From assembly GCF_025377685.1 (NCBI RefSeq), contig NZ_JACEHK010000010.1, positions 1-64,000 on the forward strand: a stretch of DNA of 64,000 nucleotides, given 5' to 3'. Below are positions 25,036 through 33,683 of this stretch, in pieces; within the stretch, counting starts at the first letter, position 1, and each line of letters begins with the position of its first letter. Below the pieces are notes generated by a model. That model did no database searches. It saw nothing but the letters and a program-made list of their open reading frames with translations, and was not told the DNA's origin. Source of the DNA: Anaerobacillus sp. CMMVII. GTDB lineage: Bacteria; Bacillota; Bacilli; Bacillales; Anaerobacillaceae. The position numbers and the translations under genes were made by a program.

Positions 25036-27024
25036 TTGAAAAGAAGTATGAAGCTGTTAAAGCTAACATTACAAAATTTTAAAGGGATTAAGAATTTCGT
25101 TTTAGATACTAACGGTGAGTCGGTACGAGTTTTCGGTGATAATGCAGTTGGGAAAACAACATTGTTTGATGCATTCATTTGGCTTCTATTTGATAAGGAC
25201 AGCCATAACAAAAAGGACTTTCAAATTAAAACTGTAGATGAAGCTGGGAGTGTAGTTAATGGTTTAGACCATGATGTCGAAGCGGAGTTTTTGCTTAACG
25301 GTAATGTTCTAACACTCAAAAAGTCATATAAAGAAAAGTGGACGAAAAAACGGGGATCTGCATTGAGTGAATTTTCAGGTCATACAACCGACCACTTTGT
25401 AGACAGTGTTCCTGTAAGTCAAAAAATATTTAAAGCTAAAGTAGATGAAATAGTTGATGAGGACATTTTCAAACTTTTAACGTCTCCAAGCTACTTTAAT
25501 GAACAATTAAAAAAGGATGATCGTCGAAATGTTCTTATGAAGATTTGCGGTGATATCACGGATCAGGATGTGATTTCTACTAATCAAGCATTAGCAGATC
25601 TCCCTGGGATTTTGAATGGGAGAAAAATTGAAGATTATCGGTTGATTATCGCTTCAAAGCGCAAAGAAATCAATGATGAACTTGATAAAATCCCAGTTCG
25701 AATTAGTGAGGTTAATCATAATTTACCTGACATTTCTTCATTGAATTTTGAGGATTTAAGAAATTCGATAGCTAACCTAAGAAAAAATATAGATGAAAAA
25801 GAGTTAGAAATAAATCGCATTCGTCATGGTGCTGAGATAGTCGAAAAACAAAAACAACTTCGAGAGATCGAAGGAGAACTCCTTGATATTAAAAATAAAC
25901 ATAGCTCAGCAAATCATGACAAGGTTAATGTCCAGCAACAAGCGTATTACAAGTTAAAGTCAGAGATCGAGTCGCTTAAATATTCTATCAACAACCAAAA
26001 TCAAAAAATTGAAGGTAATCAGGAATTAATCAACCGCTATGAACAAGATACGTCTCGGTTACGTCAGGAATGGTATCAAATTAACGAAAAAAGTTTTGAA
26101 TTTGAACATGATGAAAACTGTCCGACTTGTGGCCAATCGCTACCAGAGGATCAAATTGAAGCGGCTCATGAAAAGGCTAGATCTAATTTTAATCTCAAAA
26201 AGTCTGAGGACCTAGAGAGGATCAATAAAAGTGGTTCTTCCATAAAAGAAAAAATTGAAGAATTAAAGCAACAAAATGAAAGGTTGCGCCTTGAAGTGAC
26301 AGAACTAGAACAAAAAATAGACCACAAGCAATCGCATTTAGATGGTTTATTAACTGAAATCAAAGGCCTTAAAGAAAACGTCCAGGACGTTACATCTTTG
26401 CCTGAGTATCAAGAGAAATCACAACGCATCGAATTACTTAATGCAGATATTCAACAATTAAGAATGAATGCTCAAAGTTCAATTGACTCCATTCAAAACC
26501 AAATTAATCAGTATCGTGAAAAGGTTGCCTTACTGGATATTGACCTTTCAAAGTTTGATGTACATGAGCGCTCTTTAACACGAAATACTGAGTTAAAAGA
26601 ACAAGAACGAAAGCTAGCTTTTCAATTTGAAAAACTTGAGCGTGAATTGCATTTAACAGAAGAGTTTATCCGAACAAAGGTAAATCTTCTTGAGGGAAAA
26701 ATTAATTCGAAGTTCAAATTTGCTCGTTTTAAGCTGTTTAGAACTCAAATCAACGGTGGGTTAGAGGAAATATGTGAGACGACTTACAAGGGAGTCCCTT
26801 ACGGGTCTGGATTAAACAATGCAGCTAAAATCAATGTCGGCTTAGATATTATCCAAACTCTATCAGAGCATTACAATTTTTCAGCACCGATCTTTGTGGA
26901 TAATGCTGAAGCTGTTACTAAGTTGATTGATATTAATACGCAGATTATTTCCCTAATAGTTTCAGAAAAAGATAAAGAGTTACGAATTGAACGTAATGAA
27001 AACAAATTTGAGGAGGCAGTGTAA
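25036..27024 (+). CDS. SbcC/Rad50-like SMC ATPase of the phage recombination module
   Basis: 662 residues. Walker A GDNAVGKTT (~34), long coiled coils, a zinc-hook CPTCGQ at ~362, then GLNNAAKINVGLDIIQTL as a degenerate signature and Walker B PIFVDNAE near the C-terminus. The arrangement is SbcC-like but small. Adjacent to RecT and an MBL protein, it probably prepares DNA ends for single-strand annealing recombination. TTG start with TTGGAGGG. The stop touches the RecT ATG (TAAATG). Confidence 0.85.
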   Translation: MKRSMKLLKLTLQNFKGIKNFVLDTNGESVRVFGDNAVGKTTLFDAFIWLLFDKDSHNKKDFQIKTVDEAGSVVNGLDHDVEAEFLLNGNVLTLKKSYKEKWTKKRGSALSEFSGHTTDHFVDSVPVSQKIFKAKVDEIVDEDIFKLLTSPSYFNEQLKKDDRRNVLMKICGDITDQDVISTNQALADLPGILNGRKIEDYRLIIASKRKEINDELDKIPVRISEVNHNLPDISSLNFEDLRNSIANLRKNIDEKELEINRIRHGAEIVEKQKQLREIEGELLDIKNKHSSANHDKVNVQQQAYYKLKSEIESLKYSINNQNQKIEGNQELINRYEQDTSRLRQEWYQINEKSFEFEHDENCPTCGQSLPEDQIEAAHEKARSNFNLKKSEDLERINKSGSSIKEKIEELKQQNERLRLEVTELEQKIDHKQSHLDGLLTEIKGLKENVQDVTSLPEYQEKSQRIELLNADIQQLRMNAQSSIDSIQNQINQYREKVALLDIDLSKFDVHERSLTRNTELKEQERKLAFQFEKLERELHLTEEFIRTKVNLLEGKINSKFKFARFKLFRTQINGGLEEICETTYKGVPYGSGLNNAAKINVGLDIIQTLSEHYNFSAPIFVDNAEAVTKLIDINTQIISLIVSEKDKELRIERNENKFEEAV

Positions 27025-27909
27025 ATGAGTCAAAACGGTAACCAATTAGCCATTATCAAAAAAGATACGGTGGATGTAGTTGCATCCAAAGTAAAAGAGT
27101 TTCAAGAGAAAGGCGAGCTTCACTTTCCAGCGAACTATAGTCCTGAAAATGCTATGAAGTCAGCATGGTTAATTCTACAAAGTACGGTAGATCGAAACAA
27201 AAGACCAGCGCTAGATGTTTGTACACGCGACAGTGTAGCAAATGCATTACTTGATATGGTTGTTCAAGGTTTAAATCCTTCTAAAAAACAGTGTTATTTC
27301 ATCGTTTATGGAACTCAACTAGTTTGTATGAGGTCGTATTTTGGGACCATGAGTGTCACAAAAAGAGTATCTGGAGCAAAAGAAATTGATGCAGCAGTCA
27401 TTTATGAAGGTGACGAAGTTGATTACGAAATGGTCAACGGTCGTATTAAAAACCTTACTCATAAACAAAAGTTCGCAAACATCAATAAGGAAAATATCAT
27501 AGGTGCATATTGCACGATCACCTTAGATAACGACAACGTTTATACGGAATTAATGACAATTGATGAACTCAGACAAGCATGGAGTAAAGCTCAATTTTGG
27601 GGCAAAGACCAAGACGTTGAGAAAAAAGGAAGTACTCATGAAGAGTTTAAGCAAGAAATGGCTAAGAAATCGGTCATTAATCGTGCCTGCAAAAAGTTCT
27701 TAAACTCAAGTGATGACAGCAGCTTAGTTATGTCGCGTATTAACCGTGCTGACGAAGTGAAAGAGGAAGCATTACTTGAAGAAGAACTTCAACAAAATGC
27801 AAACAAAGAAATTATTGATATTGAATACGATGAAACGCCTATTCAGGAGCAACAAGCACAAACTGAACCAGAAATAAAAGCTACTGGAACAGAAGGACCT
27901 CTTTTCTAA
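27025..27909 (+). CDS. recT: RecT-family single-strand annealing protein
   Basis: 294 residues. NPSKKQCYFIVYGTQLVCMR SYFGTMSVTKRV is the core RecT signature, with MAKKSVINRACKKFLNSSDD further on and an acidic Gln-rich C-terminal tail. It anneals complementary strands during phage recombination and replication. There is no RecE next to it; the MBL gene immediately downstream (1-bp overlap) and the SbcC-like ATPase upstream are the likely nuclease partners. Confidence 0.92.
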   Translation: MSQNGNQLAIIKKDTVDVVASKVKEFQEKGELHFPANYSPENAMKSAWLILQSTVDRNKRPALDVCTRDSVANALLDMVVQGLNPSKKQCYFIVYGTQLVCMRSYFGTMSVTKRVSGAKEIDAAVIYEGDEVDYEMVNGRIKNLTHKQKFANINKENIIGAYCTITLDNDNVYTELMTIDELRQAWSKAQFWGKDQDVEKKGSTHEEFKQEMAKKSVINRACKKFLNSSDDSSLVMSRINRADEVKEEALLEEELQQNANKEIIDIEYDETPIQEQQAQTEPEIKATGTEGPLF

Positions 27910-28610
27910 TGATTAATATTAAAGCACTTGCAAGCGGTAGTAAGGGGAACTGTTATTACATCACAGATGGCCATACTCCCCTGCTACTTGAAGCAGGTAT
28001 ATCATTCAAAAGCATTCAGAAACAACTAAATTTCAAAACGACAAGTATAGCAGGGTGTTTTGTCACCCATGAACACAAGGATCATTCAAAATCAATCGCA
28101 GAGGTATTGAAAAGCGGAATTGACTGTTATATGTCAAAAGGTACTGCAGAAGCTTTAAATATACATCACCATAGAGTTCATAACATTGAAGCTAAAAAAC
28201 AATTCAAGTTAGGTACCTGGACGATTTTACCTTTTGAAGTTGAACACGATGTATCTGAACCTATGGGATTTTTATTTGCTAATGAAGTAGGGGACAAGCT
28301 CCTATTTGCTACGGACACCTATTATATCAAGTACAAATTTAAAGGCTTAAGTCACATCATGATTGAGTGTAATTACAGTTTAGACATTCTAAATCAAAAC
28401 ATTGAAGTTGGTCGAGTACCTAAGATAATGAAAAAACGCTTATTAAGATCACATTTTAGTTTGGAGAACGTTAAGGAATTTTTAAAAGCTAATGATCTTA
28501 GCAAAGTGCAAGAAATCCACTTACTTCACTTGTCGGATAACAACAGCGATGAACAACGTTTCAAACAAGAAATTCAAGCACTTACGGGGAAATTGGTGTA
28601 TGTGCTTTGA
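27909..28610 (+). CDS. MBL-fold nuclease-like protein, RecT partner
   Basis: 233 residues. LASGSKGNCYYI is the YycJ/MBL opening; VTHEHKDHSKS is the HxHxDH metal motif, followed by FEVEHDVSEP, ATDTYYI and a late HLLHLSDNNSD. In phages with RecT but no RecE, this MBL gene is regularly found directly after recT, and exonuclease activity is suspected from that association. Starts within the recT stop; the next gene starts within its own stop (TTGA). Confidence 0.8.
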   Translation: MINIKALASGSKGNCYYITDGHTPLLLEAGISFKSIQKQLNFKTTSIAGCFVTHEHKDHSKSIAEVLKSGIDCYMSKGTAEALNIHHHRVHNIEAKKQFKLGTWTILPFEVEHDVSEPMGFLFANEVGDKLLFATDTYYIKYKFKGLSHIMIECNYSLDILNQNIEVGRVPKIMKKRLLRSHFSLENVKEFLKANDLSKVQEIHLLHLSDNNSDEQRFKQEIQALTGKLVYVL

Positions 28611-28846
28611 AATATGAAATTTGTATTCCAGATTTTTACGTTTGGATGACCGAGGGGTCCAGTAATAGAGGGGTACTTTTCAGAAAGTATGTAGAAGGCT
28701 ATCTAAAAAGGTCATACCCCGACATGCAGCTCCTTCGTATTGAAGGTATGAAAGCTATTTGTGAGAGGAGAGAAGGCTATGAAGAGTGGAAAGAAGCCAA
28801 CCAAAAGACAAAAAATAGCAATAAAAGAAGCAAGGCTAAATCCTGA
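28607..28846 (+). CDS. Small phage protein, unknown
   Basis: 79 residues from TTG 28607 overlapping the MBL stop: KYEICIPDFYVWMTEGSSNR GVLFRKYVEGYLKRSYP..., with a Lys/Ser-rich end. Often seen in phage replication regions, but without function. Confidence 0.5.
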   Translation: MKYEICIPDFYVWMTEGSSNRGVLFRKYVEGYLKRSYPDMQLLRIEGMKAICERREGYEEWKEANQKTKNSNKRSKAKS

Positions 28847-28931
28847 TAACTGGTTAATCGTTAAGAACCTTCCTGATTGCCTACATATCGTTCATCGAGA
28901 GTCGGGAACAATTAAAAGAATAGTATTTTAA
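28779..28931 (+). CDS. DUF6906-like small phage protein
   Basis: 50 residues, MKSGKKPTKRQKIAIKEARL NPDNWLIVKN..., a pattern common in Bacillus phages (KKPTxxQKxxIKxAxLNPxNWLVxKN). Starts inside the previous gene. GAGAGGAGAGAAGG supplies the ribosome site. Function unknown. Confidence 0.65.
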   Translation: MKSGKKPTKRQKIAIKEARLNPDNWLIVKNLPDCLHIVHRESGTIKRIVF

Positions 28932-29021
28932 GAGATTATCTAAGGATTTTTAGTAGGAATGATTATTATGTGTAACGCAAGTTTAAACCAACGACTTTTA
29001 AAATTTGAAAGGGGAAAAAGT

Positions 29022-29405
29022 ATGTCAAACATTTTAGATCTAAATAATTTAGCGGATGGTGCAGTAGCGGAAAGGTTTAACCAAGAATTAAGAAAAATCT
29101 TAGAAAATATTTCAGATCCCAACACAGATGCAAAGAAAGTTAGGAAGTTGACTTTAACCGTTTCTTTCAAAGCGGATGACCAGCGTGATATTGCAGCTGT
29201 AGGAGTACAAGCTAAAACAACATTAGCCCCAGCTAGGGATATTGAAACAAAAATTGTCCTTGATTGGGATAGTAACGGTCAAATTACAGGTGCTGAATTA
29301 AAAAGTGGCATCAAAGGTCAAACATATATGCAAGAAGATGGCGTTTATTCGGATACTGGCGAAAAAGTTTATGATTTTAGAGCAAAGAAAGCGGAGGGTA
29401 AATAG
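29022..29405 (+). CDS. Phage 'replication terminator'-type protein
   Basis: 127 residues from ATG 29022 (GAAAGGGGAAAAAG). Contains DGAVAERFNQELRKILENIS DPNTD, then KTTLAPARDIETKIVLDWD and GAELKSGIKGQTY, the pattern of a family annotated as replication terminator protein in Bacillus phages. That name has little experimental backing. It pairs with the following gene (stop-ATG only 0-1 bp apart). Confidence 0.65.
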   Translation: MSNILDLNNLADGAVAERFNQELRKILENISDPNTDAKKVRKLTLTVSFKADDQRDIAAVGVQAKTTLAPARDIETKIVLDWDSNGQITGAELKSGIKGQTYMQEDGVYSDTGEKVYDFRAKKAEGK

Positions 29406-30113
29406 ATGATAAAAGAGGCTATTCAATACATTGTTGGTTTGGGAAATGTAGAAACAATTGATATTAATGGACAATCTTATGCAACTAGAAATCTAGATTT
29501 AGTCAAAGCACCTACACAAAGTTCATTCCAGGTTCAGAGTTTAACTGGCCTAGTAGACTACGTTAAAAGCAGCTATGACTCAAAAGAAAAGTTATTAATT
29601 CATATCGTTAATCATGAAAAAGTGGTTGTAGTTGACGCTGTTAATCAAGATAAGCGTCGTAATCAATACATCGAAGCTTCTCCAGATCTTCCACATGTTC
29701 GATATGGTGAGTTTTATGGATCAGAAGAATTCAATATTAAACTTCAATCGTGCTTTAAAACCACAGGGGATAAAGAAATCATGCTTAAAGTAGTCGGAAA
29801 CATTAAAGAAGAGTCTGTAAATACAATTGGTGATGATGGGGTTTCACAATCCGTAGTAGCAAAAACAGGTGTAGCTACTGTAGGAAATGTAAAAGTACCA
29901 AATCCGGTTACATTAAAACCTTATCGTACATTCATCGAGGTAGATCAACCTGAAAGTGAATTTATTTTCCGCATGAAAGATGGTCCTAGATGCGCATTGT
30001 TTGAAGCTGATGGTGGAGCTTGGAGGCTAGTAGCCATGCAAAATATTAAGAATTACTTAGAAAAAGAGTTAGCTAGTGAACTAGAGTCTGAGAAAGTGAT
30101 TATCATAGCTTAG
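29406..30113 (+). CDS. Phage conserved protein (DUF2303/YfdQ-like)
   Basis: 235 residues. The layout (AIQYIVGLGNVE at the start, then SLTGLVDYVKSS, VDQPESEFIFRMKDGPRCAL FEADGGAW) resembles the DUF2303 family found in phage replication regions. Biochemistry unknown. A terminator follows, separating it from the antirepressor. Confidence 0.55.
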   Translation: MIKEAIQYIVGLGNVETIDINGQSYATRNLDLVKAPTQSSFQVQSLTGLVDYVKSSYDSKEKLLIHIVNHEKVVVVDAVNQDKRRNQYIEASPDLPHVRYGEFYGSEEFNIKLQSCFKTTGDKEIMLKVVGNIKEESVNTIGDDGVSQSVVAKTGVATVGNVKVPNPVTLKPYRTFIEVDQPESEFIFRMKDGPRCALFEADGGAWRLVAMQNIKNYLEKELASELESEKVIIIA

Positions 30114-30124
30114 TAAATTTAATT

Positions 30125-30154
30125 AAGCCCCTTACTTGTAAGGGTGAGGGGCTT
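30125..30154 (+). terminator. Terminator in the replication region
   Basis: AAGCCCC/GGGGCTT with an inner CTTAC/GTAAG stem. Splits the early operon before the antirepressor. Confidence 0.65.
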
Positions 30155-30174
30155 ATGTAAAAAGGAGTGATTTG

Positions 30175-31023
30175 ATGAAAGACTTGAAAATTATTGAACA
30201 GAACAATCAAAGAGTATTAACAACTGCTCAGTTAGCGGAAGCGTATGGGACTGATACTAAGATTATCAATCGGAATTTTCAAAGAAATACTGATCGATAT
30301 GTTCAAGGAAAACATTTTCTTGCACTATCCGGTGAGGATTTAAGAAATTTTAAAGGGTCACGTCAATTTGACGACAGCCTAAAATTCACTTCAATTCTGT
30401 ATCTATGGACTGAAAAAGGCGCTTGGCTTCATGCGAAATCGTTAAATACAGATGAGGCTTGGGATGCTTACGAAATGTTAGTAGATGATTATTACAAGCA
30501 CAAGCAACAAATAATTGATACGGCGAAGTTAAGCCCAGAACTTCAAATGTTTAAACAGATCTTTGATACAGTCGCTCAAAAACAGCTTGAAGATGCTAAA
30601 CGTGACGAAAAGCTTACTCAGCTTGAAACTGGCATTGAAACAATCAAAGAAACTTTCTTGAAGAAAGATGATGACTGGAGAAAGTCAATTAACACCATGC
30701 TTAATAGTGCAGCTAGGAAAATATATGGTGATTATCGACAACTAAGAGTGGATAGCTATCAATTATTAGAGGATAGAGCGCGGTGTGACCTTAATCGTAG
30801 ACTTCAAAACTACAAGTTTCGTCTTGAAGAAAGTGGAGCTACAAAAACGAAAATCAACCAGGCTACGAAAATGGATGTAATTGAACAAGATCCACGCCTT
30901 AAAGAGATCTATACTACGATCGTTAAAGAGTTTTCAATTAGTTCAATTGCAATAAAAAAGAAGCCTAGCGTCTGGACCACGCTAAGCTTCAACCTCCAAA
31001 GTTACCAAACAATTATAACATAA
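30175..31023 (+). CDS. ORF6N/ORF6C-domain antirepressor
   Basis: ~282 residues. The N-terminal ORF6N domain is VLTTAQLAEAYGTDTKIINR NFQRNTDRYVQGKHFLAL. The C-terminal ORF6C part runs from about residue 150 and ends near EIYTTIVKEFSIS. Such proteins counter the CI repressor in many Gram-positive phages. ATG 30175 with AAAAGGAGTG. The last ~20 codons run through a hairpin (GAAGCCTAGCGT/ACGCTAAGCTTC, 30962-30992), so the true stop may be earlier and an A6-run error is possible. Confidence 0.75.
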   Translation: MKDLKIIEQNNQRVLTTAQLAEAYGTDTKIINRNFQRNTDRYVQGKHFLALSGEDLRNFKGSRQFDDSLKFTSILYLWTEKGAWLHAKSLNTDEAWDAYEMLVDDYYKHKQQIIDTAKLSPELQMFKQIFDTVAQKQLEDAKRDEKLTQLETGIETIKETFLKKDDDWRKSINTMLNSAARKIYGDYRQLRVDSYQLLEDRARCDLNRRLQNYKFRLEESGATKTKINQATKMDVIEQDPRLKEIYTTIVKEFSISSIAIKKKPSVWTTLSFNLQSYQTIIT

Positions 31024-31057
31024 CATCAAGAAATATTAATTTAAGTAGGTGGAGCTA

Positions 31058-31999
31058 ATGGCAAGGCCACAGAAGAATGGATTAGAGTATTTTGCACTAG
31101 ATGTTGTTTTAAGTGATGAGGTTGAGTTGATCGAAGCTGAACACGGATTAGAAGGCTTTGCTATTTTGATCAAAATGTTTCAAAAAATATATTCACAAGG
31201 ATACTACTATGAATGGGATGAGAAACAGAAGATATTGTTCAGTAATAAAGTTTCTTCTGACAGAAACTTAGTTGTATCAGTAATTGAGGACTGCGTAAGG
31301 TGGGGGATATTCAATAAGGATTTATACGAAAAGTACAGTATTCTCACATCTAAAAGGGCGCAAAATCACTATATTACAGCAATTTACAAGAGAGTTAATG
31401 TACAAATGATTGAAGAATATTTATTGGTTGATGTGTCTGATAAGAAAAATATTGAGGTTTATAAAATCAGTGGTGAGAAGGGTGTTTGTAATGGAGTTTC
31501 TGACGACGGAAACGAAGAAACAAGTACGGTTTCTGATGGCGAAAGTACACAAAGTAAAAGTAAAGTAAAAGTAAAAGTAAATAAAGAATCTAATAATACT
31601 AATGCATTTGAATTTTACCAGCAAAATTTCGGAATAATAAACAGCTTTTTGTCCGAAGAAATTAGTTTGTGGATAGACGATCTATCAGAAGAATTAGTCA
31701 TAGAAGCAATGAAACGGGGTCTTGAACAAAATAAACGTAATTGGGGCTATGTAAAAAGTATTCTTAAAAGCTGGCACTCGACTAACGTTAAATCAATACA
31801 AGATGTAAAGGCCGAGGATGTTCAATTTCAGAAAAGACAAGATACTAAAAAACAAAAAAATAGAGTAGACAAACTCCCTAAATGCATGGATAAGCCTGAA
31901 AAATCTATTAATATACCAGAAGTATCGGAGTCTGAAAAACAAAGACTTCAGAAAATGATAGCAGAGCTAAAATCAACCCAAAAACTCAATGAAACTTAA
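31058..31999 (+). CDS. Replisome organiser, Lin1244/Lin1753 N-terminus plus DnaD domain
   Basis: 313 residues from ATG 31058 (AGGTGGAGC). MARPQKNGLEYFALDVVLSD is the start of the Lin1244/Lin1753 (DUF4373) domain. A low-complexity linker STQSKSKVKVKV follows, then a DnaD domain (FEFYQQNFGIINSFLSEEIS... NWGYVKSILKSWHS) and a charged tail. It recruits the host primosome to the phage origin. A 65-bp piece of its linker-coding DNA is duplicated at 19413. Confidence 0.82.
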   Translation: MARPQKNGLEYFALDVVLSDEVELIEAEHGLEGFAILIKMFQKIYSQGYYYEWDEKQKILFSNKVSSDRNLVVSVIEDCVRWGIFNKDLYEKYSILTSKRAQNHYITAIYKRVNVQMIEEYLLVDVSDKKNIEVYKISGEKGVCNGVSDDGNEETSTVSDGESTQSKSKVKVKVNKESNNTNAFEFYQQNFGIINSFLSEEISLWIDDLSEELVIEAMKRGLEQNKRNWGYVKSILKSWHSTNVKSIQDVKAEDVQFQKRQDTKKQKNRVDKLPKCMDKPEKSINIPEVSESEKQRLQKMIAELKSTQKLNET

Positions 32000-32017
32000 G
32001 TGAATGAGGTTTATAAC

Positions 32018-32248
32018 GTGAGTAATAAAACAACTGATCGATTTATTCTAACGGATTGTGATTTAACATTTAGCGAGAAGGAAATCCAAGATTTCAAGTT
32101 CTTGTGGAATGAAGGGCATACGTTAGAAGACATATGGAAATATTTACGTAGGAAAGATTGGCAAAGAACATATGACGAGGTATGCTTATTGCTTTTCGAA
32201 CTTTCAAGAACAGGCGAAGTAGAAAAGCGTAAAAATGGAATTTGGTAG
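32018..32248 (+). CDS. Small phage protein, unknown
   Basis: ~76 residues from GTG 32018 (TGAGG site; an earlier GTG at 32000 is possible): SNKTTDRFILTDCDLTFSEK EI..., then WNEGHTLEDIWKYLRRKDWQ. Looks like a small SANT-type HTH linked to the next gene. Function unknown. Confidence 0.5.
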   Translation: MSNKTTDRFILTDCDLTFSEKEIQDFKFLWNEGHTLEDIWKYLRRKDWQRTYDEVCLLLFELSRTGEVEKRKNGIW

Positions 32249-32258
32249 GTGAAATAAA

Positions 32259-33032
32259 TTGGGAAACGGGCGAACGTGGACTAATGATGAAATTACTTAT
32301 CTAGAAGAAAAATGGGGTTCAATGAGCACTTAAGTAATTGCTGAAAAATTAGGTCGATCTGTAAATGCCGTAAAAATTAAAGCAGTAAGGGCAGGCATGG
32401 GAGATCCAACGCTAAGCTATGATGGAATTACAGTTAATCAACTTTGTACAGCGACGAATATTCCTTATCGAACAATTAAATACTGGATTAAGCACAAGGG
32501 TTTTCCTGTAAAATATAAAGTTTTCGCTGAAGAAATGAAAGTGATGGTTGTTAGCTATCCAACTTGGTGGAAATGGGCAGAAGAAAATAAAAGACTCATA
32601 GATTTTGCGGAGGTTGAGGAAAATATTTTAGGTGCTGAACCTGACTGGGTCAAGATCAAACGTGGAGCTGACAAGATTAGATATCATAAAAAACCACATA
32701 ACGAACCTTGGTCAGAAAAAGATGACAAGCGATTAATTAGCATGGTTAACGCTTTTCGTTACTCTTACCCGGATATTTCAAGAGAATTGAAAAGAACAGA
32801 AGCGGCGATCAAAAGAAGACTGTGGGAACTTGGTGTTAAGGCTAAACCAGTTAGAATGAATAACCACATCAAATGGACAAATGCTCAAACTGAGCAGCTT
32901 ATTGATTTGTTTGAGAAAGGTTATTCTCTGGAAACCATAGCTGAACGTCTAGACAAAAGCGCTAATGGTGTTAGAGGTAAGTTGGAACGAATGGGTTATA
33001 AGTTTAGACAGAAGAAGGTGGATCCTAAATGA
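32259..33032 (+). pseudogene. Multi-HTH (SANT/Myb-like) phage protein with early stop codon
   Basis: Starting TTG 32259 (GGTGAAATAAAT), WTNDEITYLEEKWGSMST meets TAA at 32331-32333 in the same frame, then VIAEKLGRSVNAVKIKAVRA continues. Two further modules follow (WSEKDDKRLISMV...; WTNAQTEQLIDLFEKGYSLE TIAERLDKSANGVRGKLERM). Three Myb-like repeats suggest a DNA-binding regulator. Here the lesion is a nonsense codon rather than an indel. Translation could restart at ATG 32397. Confidence 0.6.
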
Positions 33033-33181
33033 GTTTACTAAGAATGGCTAATTTACTAAGTCGTTTGCATAACGGTCACGGATTAAAGTTTGAGGAATTA
33101 CTGCAATTAGAAGCTGATCTGCAGGAACAATTGCAATGGGTAACGGAGCTCCGGGTGAAGATGGGGAAGGGGAACCGTTGA
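33029..33181 (+). CDS. Small phage protein
   Basis: 50 residues, MSLLRMANLLSRLHNGHGLK FEELLQLEADLQEQLQWVTE ..., overlapping the previous stop (ATGA). Helical. Unknown. Confidence 0.5.
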   Translation: MSLLRMANLLSRLHNGHGLKFEELLQLEADLQEQLQWVTELRVKMGKGNR

Positions 33182-33216
33182 GGAAAACGGTGGCATATCG
33201 AAAGGATGATGAAACA

Positions 33217-33456
33217 ATGGATGAATTTCAAAAATTAGAAAATCCTCAGTTAGTTGAATTAGATGGTGAATATGGGTTTGTGATTGTAACAGAAATAGAT
33301 ATGTCATTAATTAAGAGCGGTGTAATTGTAATGAGAGGCAAATCTTATAATTATGAAAGCGGAGAAATAATTAAAAGTAATGATAAGGAAATTCAATATT
33401 CAATTCACGAAAATGCCTATTACAACTTAGACGATAACGGTAAAGTCATTGATTAA
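33217..33456 (+). CDS. Small phage protein
   Basis: 79 residues from ATG 33217 (AAAGGATGATG): MDEFQKLENPQLVELDGEYG FVIVTEIDMSLIKSGVIVMR... Mostly beta-type sequence. Unknown. Confidence 0.5.
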   Translation: MDEFQKLENPQLVELDGEYGFVIVTEIDMSLIKSGVIVMRGKSYNYESGEIIKSNDKEIQYSIHENAYYNLDDNGKVID

Positions 33457-33500
33457 TATTTCGCAGTTCGTCAAAAAAGTGACAGAAAGGAATTTGTGAA

Positions 33501-33683
33501 ATGAAAATGCAAGTCACATTGTCGCCAAAGGAAGTTGAACAAATCGTTAAAGAGCATTTGTTTACAAAGTTTAAAACAGTAGGAGAAGTTAAGTTAGAGA
33601 TAGGCAAACAGTCAAGAGGTTATGGTTATGCAGAAGAAACTGTAACTGTATTTAAAGGCGCTACATGTGAAGTCGAGATATAG
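33501..33683 (+). CDS. Small phage protein
   Basis: 60 residues, MKMQVTLSPKEVEQIVKEHL ... GATCEVEI, after AGAAAGGAATTTGTGAA. Its stop overlaps the GTG of the methyltransferase gene. Resembles small proteins often placed before phage DNA methylases. Confidence 0.5.
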   Translation: MKMQVTLSPKEVEQIVKEHLFTKFKTVGEVKLEIGKQSRGYGYAEETVTVFKGATCEVEI

